DNA from: Actinomadura luteofluorescens
GTDB lineage: Bacteria; Actinomycetota; Actinomycetes; Streptosporangiales; Streptosporangiaceae
Assembly (NCBI RefSeq): GCF_013409365.1
Contig: NZ_JACCBA010000001.1
Coordinates: forward strand, 5,766,001-5,830,000
Direction: 5' to 3'
Length of the DNA: 64,000 nucleotides
Shown: one piece after another, positions 40,771 to 49,837 of the stretch
Numbering within the stretch: the first letter of the stretch is position 1
Layout of the letters: every line of letters begins with the position of its first letter
Made by a program: the position numbers and the translations under genes
The notes under the pieces: model-generated
Told to the model about the DNA's origin: nothing
Seen by the model: the letters and a program-made list of their open reading frames with translations, nothing else
Databases searched by the model: none

Positions 40771-42351
40771 ATGGCCCGACTCAACGGTCAGTATGGGGGA
40801 GTGACCACCGATGACAAGGCCCGGACCGGACCCGGCCCCGCGGGGTTCGGCCCAGCCGTCGCGCACCACGCGTGGCGGCTGTCCGGCCGGATCGTGGCGG
40901 GGGTCGGGCAACTGCTGCTGTGGATCCTCACCGGCGTCGGCACCCTCCTGCGCCCGCTCGCGGTCAGGCTCGGCGCGCGGCTGAACGGCGGAGCGGGACG
41001 CGGTCCCGGGGCCCCGCCCGGGCAGACGGCGCCACTGCCCCGCTGGATCAACACCTGGCGCGAGGTCGTCGAAGCCTGGTACTTCGCGCCGCTGACCGGG
41101 CTCGCCCTGACGATCGCGGCGCTGGCGGAGCTGGCGCCGCGCGTCGACTCCCCGATCAGCCTCGCGGGCGGGTTCGCGGTCGCGGCCACGTTCCCGCTCG
41201 TGTGGCGCCGCGAGAACCTGCGCGCCGTCGCGGCGGTCGTGCTCAGCGCCGTCGCCGCGAGCCTCCTCACCGGGCAGATCCTGCTCGTCACGACCAGCTT
41301 CGCGGCCCTCTACACGCTGTACGCGCTGGGACGGCGGCTGCCCCGCCAGTCGACCGGCGTCCTCGCGGTCGGCAGCGTCGCCGCCCTCGGGGTCGTCTAC
41401 CTCGCGACCGGCACGCTCGACGACATCCCCTGGCCCGCGCCCATCGTCGCGGTCCTCGCCGCCATCGGCCTCGGGGACGCGCGGCGCGTCGTGGAGTCCG
41501 CGGGCCGGACGGAGGCCGAGGCCGCCGAGCGCACCAACGAGACCCTCACCCGGCTCACCGCCGTCCAGCGGGAGCAGGCCGTCATGCGGGAGCGCGCCCG
41601 CATCGCGCGGGAGCTGCACGACGTCGTCGCGCACTCCGTCTCCATGATCGCCGTGCAGGCGGAGACGGCCCCGTACACGATGGACGACCTGTCGCCCGAG
41701 GCCCGCGCCGGCTACACCGAGATCGCCAAGACGGCCCGGGACGCGCTGGTGGAGATGCGGCGGCTGCTCAGCGTGCTGCGCGCCGACGCCACGCCCGAGC
41801 CGGAGGCCGCGAACTCCCCGCAGCCGCGCCTGGACCGGCTGCCCGACCTGATCGAGCAGCACCGCGGCGCCGGCGGCCACGTCGACCTCGCCGTGCACGG
41901 CGATCCGCGCGCCCTGTCCACGACGGTGGAGCTGTCGGCGTACCGGATCGTCCAGGAGGCGCTGACCAACGCGCGGCGGCACGCGCCCGGCTCCGGCGTC
42001 CGCGTCGACTTGACGTTCCTGCCCGACCGGCTCGCGGTCCGCGTCCAGGACAGCGGCGCCTCCGCGTCCACCCAGGTCCTGAACCCGCAGGACCCCGGCT
42101 CGCGTACAGGTGGACCGAACCCCGCGGGCCCGCCCCCGGCCGACCCCGGGCGCACCCGCCTGGAAGGGGCCGGATCGGGTGGCGGACACGGCCTCGTGGG
42201 GATGCGGGAACGTGCGACCATGCTGGGCGGGCGGTTCTCCGCCGGCCCCGCCACCCAGGGCGGGTTCCTGGTGGAGGCCGAGCTTCCGGTGACGAGTGAG
42301 GGGAATTCCATCCGTGGACACGGTTCGCAGGCGCCGCCCGGCCGCCCCTGA
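40771..42351 (+). CDS. NarL-type sensor histidine kinase
   Basis: 526 aa. Around 4-5 transmembrane helices (~res 95-235) form the sensor. The HisKA_3 box is RARIARELHDVVAHSVSM with the phospho-acceptor H283. The HATPase_c domain (~res 375-500) has AYRIVQEALTNARRHAPG and GGGHGLVGMRERA, interrupted by a Pro/Gly-rich insertion between the N and G boxes. It pairs with the response regulator 33 bp downstream. The stimulus is unknown. ATG 40771 is used; GTG 40801 is an alternative start with a possible leaderless promoter upstream. The head before TM1 is Pro/Gly-rich. Confidence 0.88.
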   Translation: MARLNGQYGGVTTDDKARTGPGPAGFGPAVAHHAWRLSGRIVAGVGQLLLWILTGVGTLLRPLAVRLGARLNGGAGRGPGAPPGQTAPLPRWINTWREVVEAWYFAPLTGLALTIAALAELAPRVDSPISLAGGFAVAATFPLVWRRENLRAVAAVVLSAVAASLLTGQILLVTTSFAALYTLYALGRRLPRQSTGVLAVGSVAALGVVYLATGTLDDIPWPAPIVAVLAAIGLGDARRVVESAGRTEAEAAERTNETLTRLTAVQREQAVMRERARIARELHDVVAHSVSMIAVQAETAPYTMDDLSPEARAGYTEIAKTARDALVEMRRLLSVLRADATPEPEAANSPQPRLDRLPDLIEQHRGAGGHVDLAVHGDPRALSTTVELSAYRIVQEALTNARRHAPGSGVRVDLTFLPDRLAVRVQDSGASASTQVLNPQDPGSRTGGPNPAGPPPADPGRTRLEGAGSGGGHGLVGMRERATMLGGRFSAGPATQGGFLVEAELPVTSEGNSIRGHGSQAPPGRP

Positions 42352-42384
42352 CCCTCGCGTCCCGCCGCCCCCCGGGCGGTCGCT

Positions 42385-43056
42385 GTGATCAACGTGCTGA
42401 TCGTCGACGACCAGACGATCGTGCGGGCCGGGTTCGCCGCCCTGCTCGCCGCCCAGGACGACATCACCGTGATCGGCGAGGCCGGCGACGGCCGCGAGGC
42501 CGTCGCGCTCGCCGAGCACCGCCGTCCGGACGTCGTCGTGATGGACATCCGGATGCCCGGCATGGACGGCATCGAGGCCACCCGCCGCATCCTCGCGCTC
42601 CCGGGTTCGGAGAACGTCCGGGTCCTGGTGCTCACCACGTTCGACGTCGACGAGTACGTCTACGACGCGCTCGCCGTCGGCGCCAGCGGCTTCCTGCTGA
42701 AGGACGCGACGGCGGACGAGCTGGTCTCGGCGGTCCGGGTGGTGGCGCGCGGCGACTCCCTGCTGGCCCCGCAGGTCACGGGCCGGCTCATCCGCGAGTT
42801 CACCAAGCAGCGGCGCAGCCGCCCGCAGGCGCCGTCGGAGCTGTCGACGCTGACCGCCCGCGAGACCGAGGTGCTCGTCCTGATCGCGGGCGGCCTGTCC
42901 AACGGCGAGATCGCGCAGCGCCTCTTCGTCAGCGAGCACACGGTCAAGACGCACGTGGCGCGCGTCTTCACCAAACTCGGCCTCCGCGACCGCGCCCAAG
43001 CAGTCATGCTCGCCTACGAATCCGGAGTAGTAGTCCCAGGAGAGACCGGGAGCTGA
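42385..43056 (+). CDS. NarL/FixJ-type response regulator
   Basis: 223 aa. The receiver has the acidic VDDQ pocket, phospho-acceptor D54 (VVMDIRMPG), T at LTTFD and K in FLLKDA. The C-terminal LuxR-type HTH (~res 148-210) has LTARETEVLVLIAGGLSNGE and VSEHTVKTHVARVFTKLG. It is the partner of the kinase just upstream, with a GTG start after a 33-bp gap. The regulon is unknown. Its 3' end faces the MerR gene, and a ~185-bp repeat copy fills the gap between them. Confidence 0.93.
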   Translation: MINVLIVDDQTIVRAGFAALLAAQDDITVIGEAGDGREAVALAEHRRPDVVVMDIRMPGMDGIEATRRILALPGSENVRVLVLTTFDVDEYVYDALAVGASGFLLKDATADELVSAVRVVARGDSLLAPQVTGRLIREFTKQRRSRPQAPSELSTLTARETEVLVLIAGGLSNGEIAQRLFVSEHTVKTHVARVFTKLGLRDRAQAVMLAYESGVVVPGETGS

Positions 43057-43070
43057 TCCCCCATCGCAGC

Positions 43071-43259
43071 GACCGCAACCACCACAGCAACCCCGCAACA
43101 ACCTGAGTGGCCCCGATCGCGTCCGAAGGCAGATTCGAGCGAAGCAAGAATCTCATCGCGCAGCGAGCCGCCAGGCGAGCCGGAGCGATGCCAGCGATCG
43201 CCCGCTTTCTCGACGATGGAGGGCCCTTAGGGCCCGAAGGAGGAGAGAAAAGCAATAAA
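43071..43259 (-). repeat. ~185-bp 3'-anchored repeat, copy 1
   Basis: On the minus strand it begins right after the MerR stop (43263) and reads TTTTCTCTCCTCCTTCGGGCCC, hairpin GGGCCC-TAA-GGGCCC, then TCCATCGTCGAG, a GC-rich middle, and the second hairpin AGATTC...GAATCT. Same order and >85% identity by eye with copies at 45207-45391 and 51939-52122. It separates the convergent response regulator and MerR genes. Confidence 0.85.
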
Positions 43260-43262
43260 CAC

Positions 43263-43616
43263 TCAGCGGCGGCGTAGGAGGCGCATCGCTTTTTCCTTCT
43301 CGAAGTCCAGGGCTCGGGTGGGTGGGGCGGAGAGGCGGCCTATGCGTTCGCCCAGTTCGCGTACGTGGGCCTGGACCTGGGGTTCGGCCAGTACTCGCAG
43401 GCCGAAGGCCAGTTCGGCGGGGCCGATGTCGTAGCGCTTCTCCAGAGCCAGGGCCAGTGCCACCGCGCGGAGTTCGGCGTCCCCGAACCGGCGGTGGCCG
43501 CCGCCGCGCCTGCTGAGGGCGGCCTCGCGGGTGACGGGCAGCAGCCCGAGGGCCTCCCGGTAGCGGAGCATCCGGGGCGAGGTGCCGAGCCGCCGGGCGG
43601 CCTCCGTGATACGCAT
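43263..43616 (-). CDS. MerR-family transcriptional regulator
   Basis: 117 aa. The winged-helix N-terminus reads [21 protein letters not shown], then [17 protein letters not shown]. The short C-terminal helix ([19 protein letters not shown]) lacks the Cys residues of metal sensors and any long effector domain, so the signal is unclear. ATG 43616 lies 8 bp from a TTCTGACA-N6-TGTCAGAA inverted repeat that probably is its operator and overlaps its promoter. It is divergent from sahH, so it may co-regulate sahH. A repeat copy starts directly after its stop. Confidence 0.85.
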   Translation of the reverse strand: MRITEAARRLGTSPRMLRYREALGLLPVTREAALSRRGGGHRRFGDAELRAVALALALEKRYDIGPAELAFGLRVLAEPQVQAHVRELGERIGRLSAPPTRALDFEKEKAMRLLRRR

Positions 43617-43624
43617 GGCGGTAA

Positions 43625-43646
43625 TTCTGACAAATCAGTGTCAGAA
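43625..43646. promoter_or_regulatory. MerR-type operator between merR and sahH
   Basis: TTCTGACA (43625-43632) and TGTCAGAA (43639-43646), perfect 8-bp arms with 6-bp spacer, 8 bp upstream of the MerR start and 130 bp upstream of sahH. The AT-rich arms stand out against local GC. Autoregulation is likely. Confidence 0.6.
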
Positions 43647-43775
43647 AGTCCTCCCCGGCCGTGCCTTGGGGTACGCACCGCCCGTAGACTCGCCCCCGTT
43701 GACGCGGCCGTGCACTCGCCCGTCACGACCTCGCGTACCCGACGGCGCGCACATGACCAAGGGAGCAACGAAAGC

Positions 43776-45206
<1,431 letters not shown>

Positions 45207-45391
45207 TTGCTTTTTTCTCCTCCTTCGGGCCTGGCGGCCCTCCATCGTCGATAAAAGCGGGCGATCGCTGGCATCGCTCCGGCTCGCCTTGCGGCTCGCT
45301 GCGCGATCAGATTCTTGCTTCGCTTGAATCTGCCTTCGGACGCGATCGCGGCCCCTCAGGTGGTTGCGGGGTTGCGGTGGTGGCTGAGGTC
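45207..45391 (+). repeat. ~185-bp 3'-anchored repeat, copy 2
   Basis: Starts at the base after the sahH stop: TTGCTTTTTTCTCCTCCTTC, hairpin GGGCC-TGGC-GGCCC, GC-rich middle, second hairpin AGATTC...GAATCT, end near GGTTGCGGTGGTGGCTGAGG. Plus orientation, same as sahH. It lies between the two SAH hydrolase genes. Confidence 0.85.
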
Positions 45392-45431
45392 GCCGTGGCA
45401 CGGCTGGGCCGGGGAGTGAGAGTGTTCTGGG

Positions 45432-45463
45432 ACTGCCGGACGGGGGTTCTCCCGTCCGGCAGT
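45432..45463 (+). terminator. 13-bp stem hairpin between sahH genes
   Basis: ACTGCCGGACGGG (45432-45444) pairs with CCCGTCCGGCAGT (45451-45463), 6-nt loop. It ends 20 bp before the short-form SAH hydrolase ATG (45484). It could be the sahH terminator or a 5'-leader control element of the next gene. No T-run. Confidence 0.5.
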
Positions 45464-45483
45464 TACTTCGTAAGGGTGTGGGG

Positions 45484-46740
45484 ATGAGCGATATCGCGGA
45501 TCGGTCGTTGGCGTATGAGGGCGTCAAGCGGATCGAGTGGGCCGATCGGAGCATGCCGGTGCTGCGGCAGATCCGGGAGCGGTTCGCTGCCGAGCGGCCG
45601 CTGGACGGGTTGAAGGTCGCGGCGTGCATGCACATCACGACCGAGACCGCCGGGCTCATCCGCACCCTTCAGGCGGGCGGTGCGAGCGTGGCGCTGGCGG
45701 CGTCCAACCCGCTGTCCACGCAGGACGACACCGCCGCCGCGCTCGTGGAGGAGTACGGGGCCGAGGTGTTCGCGCGCGCGGGCACCGACCGCGAGGGGTA
45801 CTACGCGCACATCCACCAGGCCCTGGAGACCGGGCCCGACTTCGTCCTGGACGATGGGTGCGACCTGGTCAACACCCTGCACACCGACCGGACGGATCTG
45901 CTCGGCACCGTGAAGGCCGGGTGCGAGCAGACGACGACGGGCGTCATCCGGCTGCACCAGATGGCCCGCGAGGGCGCGCTGAAGTTCCCCGTGGTCGCGG
46001 TGAACGACACCGACACCAAGCACATGTTCGACAATCGGTACGGGACGGGCCAGTCGACGCTCGACGGGATCGTGCGCGCGACCAACACGCTGCTGGCCGG
46101 CAAGACCGTGGTGATCGCGGGGTTCGGTTACTGCGGGCGCGGCCTGGCCGAGCGGGCGCGGGGCCTCGGCTCGCGTGTCGTAGTCACCGAGATCGACCCG
46201 GTGAAGGCGCTGGACGCGACCATGCAGGGTTTCGCCGTCCGGCCCATGGCCGAGGCCGCCGTGGAGGGCGACGTCTTCATCACTGTCACGGGTAACCGCG
46301 ACGTGGTGAACGCCGACCACCTCGCCGTGATGAAGGACGGGGCCATCCTCGCGAACTCCGGGCACTTCGACGTCGAGATCGACGTGCGGGCCCTCAGCGA
46401 CATGGCCGTGGAGGTGCATCACGGGATCCGGCCGCAGACGGACGAGTACGTGCTGGCCGATGGGCGGCGCCTGGTGCTGCTCGCGGAGGGCCGTCTCGTC
46501 AATCTGGCCGCCGCGGAGGGGCATCCCGCGGCCGTGATGGACATGTCGTTCGCCGACCAGGCCCTCACCTGCGCGTGGCTGGCGGCGTCCCACGCGTCGC
46601 TGTCCCCGGCCGTCCACGACGTGCCGAAGGAGATCGACACGGAGGTCGCGCGGCTCAAGCTGGCCTCGATGTCGGTCTCCATCGACCTGCTGACCCCGGA
46701 CCAGGAGGACTACCTGCACTCCTGGCGCATCGGATCCTGA
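45484..46740 (+). CDS. Second S-adenosylhomocysteine hydrolase-like protein, short archaeal/Thermotoga-type
   Basis: 418 aa. It keeps the family core: MHITTETAGL, KAGCEQTTTGVIRLHQM, AVNDTDTKHMFDNRYGTGQS (K179, D183, N184) and NAD motif GFGYCGRGLAERA. It differs from the adjacent sahH: the ~40-residue insertion is missing, the active-site Cys is Thr188, and the C-terminus ends YLHSWRIGS instead of KPDHYRY. Those traits belong to short SAH hydrolases, some archaeal members of which prefer S-inosylhomocysteine. Substrate here is therefore open. The ATG follows a strong hairpin. It is co-transcribed with the downstream hypothetical (gap 3 bp). Confidence 0.88.
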   Translation: MSDIADRSLAYEGVKRIEWADRSMPVLRQIRERFAAERPLDGLKVAACMHITTETAGLIRTLQAGGASVALAASNPLSTQDDTAAALVEEYGAEVFARAGTDREGYYAHIHQALETGPDFVLDDGCDLVNTLHTDRTDLLGTVKAGCEQTTTGVIRLHQMAREGALKFPVVAVNDTDTKHMFDNRYGTGQSTLDGIVRATNTLLAGKTVVIAGFGYCGRGLAERARGLGSRVVVTEIDPVKALDATMQGFAVRPMAEAAVEGDVFITVTGNRDVVNADHLAVMKDGAILANSGHFDVEIDVRALSDMAVEVHHGIRPQTDEYVLADGRRLVLLAEGRLVNLAAAEGHPAAVMDMSFADQALTCAWLAASHASLSPAVHDVPKEIDTEVARLKLASMSVSIDLLTPDQEDYLHSWRIGS

Positions 46741-46743
46741 GCC

Positions 46744-47319
46744 GTGCCCGCCGGAACGTACCTGCACCTCGACGACGGGCTTGAGGAGCGCTTCAAGTGC
46801 GCACCGGGGCCCGGCGGGTGGCGGTACACCTCCACGCGCCCCGACGGCGTCCGCGTCGACCTCGTCGTGGACGCGCGCTGGCGCCAGATCCGCGTCGAGG
46901 TCATCACGCCCGGCTGGTGGGTGCGCGGCGGCGTGACCGGCCAGGAACTGGCCTGGGTGCGCGCGGCCGGTGAGACGGGCACCGAGCACAGCGAGCGGGC
47001 GTCGGGCTTCCTTCACGACTCGCCGGGGTTCCTGATCGCCGTCGCCCGTTCCCTGGAACTGGACGAGGGCGCGCAGAGCGATGTCCGTCTCGTCCGGTTG
47101 AGCGGGACGTCGCTGTCGGCGCTGACGGCCCTGTGGCGCTGGCGGCTGGCGGGGACGTCCGTCCACGAGACGGACACCGGGCCGCTGACGGTGACGGAGT
47201 ACGAGGTCACCGACCTGTCCACGGGCGAGGTCGAGTCGGTGCACCTGGCAGGGGACGTCGTGCTGGCCGCGCCCGGCATCGAGCTCACCGCCCTGGAATC
47301 CCCGCCGAACCTGCCCTGA
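46744..47319 (+). CDS. Conserved hypothetical, coupled to short SAH hydrolase
   Basis: 191 aa, no signal peptide or membrane segment. Beta-rich with aromatic patches (GWRYTSTRPDGVRVDLVVD, VEVITPGWWVRGG, LWRWRLAG). I do not recognise a family. GTG 46744 lies 3 bp after the SAH hydrolase TGA, so it shares a transcript and probably a pathway with it. It may be a lipid- or sugar-modification protein or a small-molecule-binding partner; nothing in the sequence decides. Confidence 0.75.
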   Translation: MPAGTYLHLDDGLEERFKCAPGPGGWRYTSTRPDGVRVDLVVDARWRQIRVEVITPGWWVRGGVTGQELAWVRAAGETGTEHSERASGFLHDSPGFLIAVARSLELDEGAQSDVRLVRLSGTSLSALTALWRWRLAGTSVHETDTGPLTVTEYEVTDLSTGEVESVHLAGDVVLAAPGIELTALESPPNLP

Positions 47320-47378
47320 CCTGGCGTGCGGTATCTTCTCGTACTCTTCCGACAAGATCAGGTGTGGGGGGTTGTGTC

Positions 47379-48365
47379 GTGTACGGGCAGGTTCCGGAGG
47401 GGCAGGGCCAGGGTCACGGGCAGGGGCGGCCGCCGATGCCCGGCCCGCCTATGAGCGGCCCGCCGATGACTGGACCGTTCCCGCCCGCCGGGCCGCCGGG
47501 CCCGCCGCCGGCGGCGAAGCGTCCCTCGCCGATCGTGTGGGTGGCCGTGGCCGTGGCGGGCGTGGTCGTGCTGGCGGGCGTGGCCTTCCTGGCGCTCAAC
47601 GGAACGGGCGCGCCGACCGGCCCGGTGAAGGCCGAGCAGTGCGTCGACACCGGGTTCGGGATGGACGACGGCAAAAGGATCCCGCCGAGCCTCCGGGTGA
47701 GCTGCGACGACACCAAGGCGAAGGCCAAGGTGGTGAAGGTCGTCGGCAAGAAGGAGGCGTCGGCCTTCCAGTTCGGTTCGCGTGCCGAGCCCGACTGCCC
47801 GAGCGGCACGGACGGCTTCACGAACGTTCGCGAGAAGAAGGAAGACAAGACCTACTACGAGGCGTGCGTGCGCAACCTCAAGGGCTCCCACCCGGGCGAC
47901 CCTGGCGCGGGCGGGGCGTTCCTCTCGGCGGGCGACTGTGTGAGCAGCGGTTCCATCGGCTTCGGCAAGGAGCAGCCGTGCTCCAAGCCGGACTGGTACG
48001 GCAAGGTGATCGCGCGCGTCGGCGCGGAGAACGCGTGCCCGGCCAAGACGCTGGAGACCATGAAGCTGCGGTCCTTCGGCGGCGGGAACGCTGCGAACCC
48101 GGTGCTGTGCCTGGGCCCGGGGGGCGGCGTGCTGTCCCCGGGCGACTGCATCGAGGACCCCTCGTTCAACGTCGGTGACCTGGGCAAGGCCCAGTGCGAG
48201 TCCAGCGAGGCCATCGCGAAGGTCGTCGGCAGGGTCGCCACCACCAAGGAGTGCCCAGCAGAGGCCACCAACTACATGACCAGCGAGGGCGCCTTCCGGC
48301 CGGTGCTGTGCCTGAAGAAGCTGCGCCCGACGCTGACCGAGAAGCTGCGCTCGCTGCCGGGCTAA
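47379..48365 (+). CDS. LppU/SCO3897-like membrane-anchored Cys-rich protein
   Basis: 328 aa from GTG 47379. The cytoplasmic head is Gly/Pro/Met-rich (RPPMPGPPMSGPPMTGP), a single transmembrane helix follows (IVWVAVAVAGVVVLAGVAFL, ~res 52-72), then an extracytoplasmic region with three repeats, each with a GDC or EQC-type Cys and a CPSG / CPAK / CPAE Cys ~50 residues later, likely disulfide-bonded modules. This is typical of actinobacterial LppU-like proteins of unknown function. The start GTG is preceded by a GGGGGG stretch. The stop overlaps the convergent GH5 gene by 4 bp. Confidence 0.75.
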   Translation: MYGQVPEGQGQGHGQGRPPMPGPPMSGPPMTGPFPPAGPPGPPPAAKRPSPIVWVAVAVAGVVVLAGVAFLALNGTGAPTGPVKAEQCVDTGFGMDDGKRIPPSLRVSCDDTKAKAKVVKVVGKKEASAFQFGSRAEPDCPSGTDGFTNVREKKEDKTYYEACVRNLKGSHPGDPGAGGAFLSAGDCVSSGSIGFGKEQPCSKPDWYGKVIARVGAENACPAKTLETMKLRSFGGGNAANPVLCLGPGGGVLSPGDCIEDPSFNVGDLGKAQCESSEAIAKVVGRVATTKECPAEATNYMTSEGAFRPVLCLKKLRPTLTEKLRSLPG

Positions 48366-49771
48366 GGCTTCACCGTGACGCTGTGGGACGGCGTTCCAGG
48401 GTCGGCCCACACCGACAGGACGTGGCGGGTCGCGTCCCAGGACGTCCGCCACGTCCCGTCCCGGTCGGTCGAGGTGACCTTCGGGGCGGAGGGGAACCAG
48501 ATTTCCGTGGGGCCTGCCACGCCGGGCTTGTTGCGCCAGGTCACGGTGAGCGTCCCGGACGTGTGGGTGACGCTGGTGAGCGTGCCGGCGACCGCGCGCG
48601 GGTAGGGCCGGGCGAGCAGTTTCGCGAAGAGGGTCGGCTCGCCCTTGCCGTCGGTGATTCCGGACGAGCCCGGGTCGTTCGACCAGTACGCCCAGCCGAT
48701 GCCGAGTTCGTCCGCCATGGTGAGCCAGTCGCCGGTGAAGTCTGCGGCGCCTGGAGCGTCCTGTCCCATGCCACCGACCTCGCCCAGCCACATCGGCGCG
48801 TTCAGGCGGCGTGCGGCGGCGGGCATGTTCCGCTTCCAGAGCGTGAACTGCGCCTGGACGAGCATCTTCGCCACCCCGTCATAGGAGCCGCCCAGGTCGA
48901 CCCCACCCGGATAGAAGTGCGGTGCCAGGACGATCCGGGGCCCACTGGGGCGCGGGTCCCGGACGGTGCCCAGCGACGTTTCCGCGCCCTCGTTCGAGCC
49001 GAGCGCCTGCGGTTCGACGAACACCCAGTTGTCGCCGTCCACCTTGCGGATCGCGTTGACGATGCCCTGGTAGAAGGGCGTGAGGATCGGGCCCTCGAAG
49101 AAGCCGAACTGGCGCGTCCCGCCGAAGGGCTCGTTCATCAGGTCGTAGCCCAGGACGGCAGGGACGCGGGAGAAGCGTCGCGCGACGTGCTGCCACATCG
49201 CCGTGTAGCGCTGCACCAGTTCCGGGTGCTTGCCGGTGTTGTTCCAGAAGTTGTCGTAGGCGCGCAGGATTCCGGGCTGGAGATACGTCAGCACCCACGG
49301 GTCCTGCGGTGTGCAGGGCATTCCGTCGGTGAAGGTGGCCCAGGCAGGGGCGCCGTTACCGGAACCCTCGCACGCGGCCGGACCGTAGATGTCCTGGTGC
49401 ATGTCGAGGATGACGTGCATGCCCTGCTGGCCGTACCAGGCGACACGTTCGGCGACGTCGTCCAAGTAGGCGTCGTCGTAGCGGCCCGGCTCCGGCTCGA
49501 CGTTCTTCCACTGCACCAGGTACCGGACGGAGTTCGTGCCCAGCTCGCGGGCCTCCCGGACGACGTCCTCACGCTTCACCCACGGCAGCCCGTCCGGGCC
49601 TTTGGCGCTGCCCGCGGTGTTGAGCCCGTGCAGGAGGAGCGTCCTGCCCTGGTCGTCGGTGATGGCGGGAAGCGGCGCCGTCTGTGCGCGGGCGGGCGCC
49701 GCGGTCAGGGCCGGTGAAGTCACCGTGAGCGCCGCGAGGGCGACCCGGCCGAGGGCAGTACGGACGCGCAT
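48362..49771 (-). CDS. Secreted GH5 glycoside hydrolase, endoglycoceramidase-like
   Basis: 469 aa. A signal peptide ends ARA|Q at residue 29. The (beta/alpha)8 domain spans ~res 45-370: RTLLLHGLNTAG opening, YDLMNEPFGG with acid/base E214, and MWLGEVGG with nucleophile E331. A C-terminal beta domain (~res 385-469) completes the layout common to endoglycoceramidase-type GH5 members. They cleave glycolipid or beta-glycoside links; the true substrate is not predictable. ATG 49771 has AGGAGG. The promoter is clear (TTGTCA-N17-TAGAAT) with a palindromic operator over the -35, so inducible expression is likely. It is the only clear exported polysaccharide/glycolipid hydrolase here. Confidence 0.88.
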   Translation of the reverse strand: MRVRTALGRVALAALTVTSPALTAAPARAQTAPLPAITDDQGRTLLLHGLNTAGSAKGPDGLPWVKREDVVREARELGTNSVRYLVQWKNVEPEPGRYDDAYLDDVAERVAWYGQQGMHVILDMHQDIYGPAACEGSGNGAPAWATFTDGMPCTPQDPWVLTYLQPGILRAYDNFWNNTGKHPELVQRYTAMWQHVARRFSRVPAVLGYDLMNEPFGGTRQFGFFEGPILTPFYQGIVNAIRKVDGDNWVFVEPQALGSNEGAETSLGTVRDPRPSGPRIVLAPHFYPGGVDLGGSYDGVAKMLVQAQFTLWKRNMPAAARRLNAPMWLGEVGGMGQDAPGAADFTGDWLTMADELGIGWAYWSNDPGSSGITDGKGEPTLFAKLLARPYPRAVAGTLTSVTHTSGTLTVTWRNKPGVAGPTEIWFPSAPKVTSTDRDGTWRTSWDATRHVLSVWADPGTPSHSVTVKP

Positions 49772-49800
49772 GCCGCCTCCTGAACCTGAAATTTCTTCGG

Positions 49801-49829
49801 ATTCTAGGAGCCGGCGCCGTTATTGACAA
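49801..49829 (-). promoter_or_regulatory. Promoter of GH5 gene
   Basis: Minus strand TTGTCA (49829-49824), 17-bp spacer, TAGAAT (49806-49801), about 30 bp before ATG 49771. Close to the housekeeping consensus. Confidence 0.75.
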
Positions 49830-49837
49830 TCTTGTCA
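49824..49837. promoter_or_regulatory. 14-bp palindrome over GH5 -35, putative operator
   Basis: TGACAATCTTGTCA: arms TGACAA/TTGTCA around TC. The downstream arm is the -35 hexamer, so a bound protein would block polymerase. It also overlaps the 3' end of the RDD gene (stop at 49835). Confidence 0.5.

Noticed and set aside
43647..43775. SAM/SAH riboswitch in front of sahH
   Set aside because: The short leader lacks the conserved core and pseudoknot elements; only the MerR-type inverted repeat is clear.
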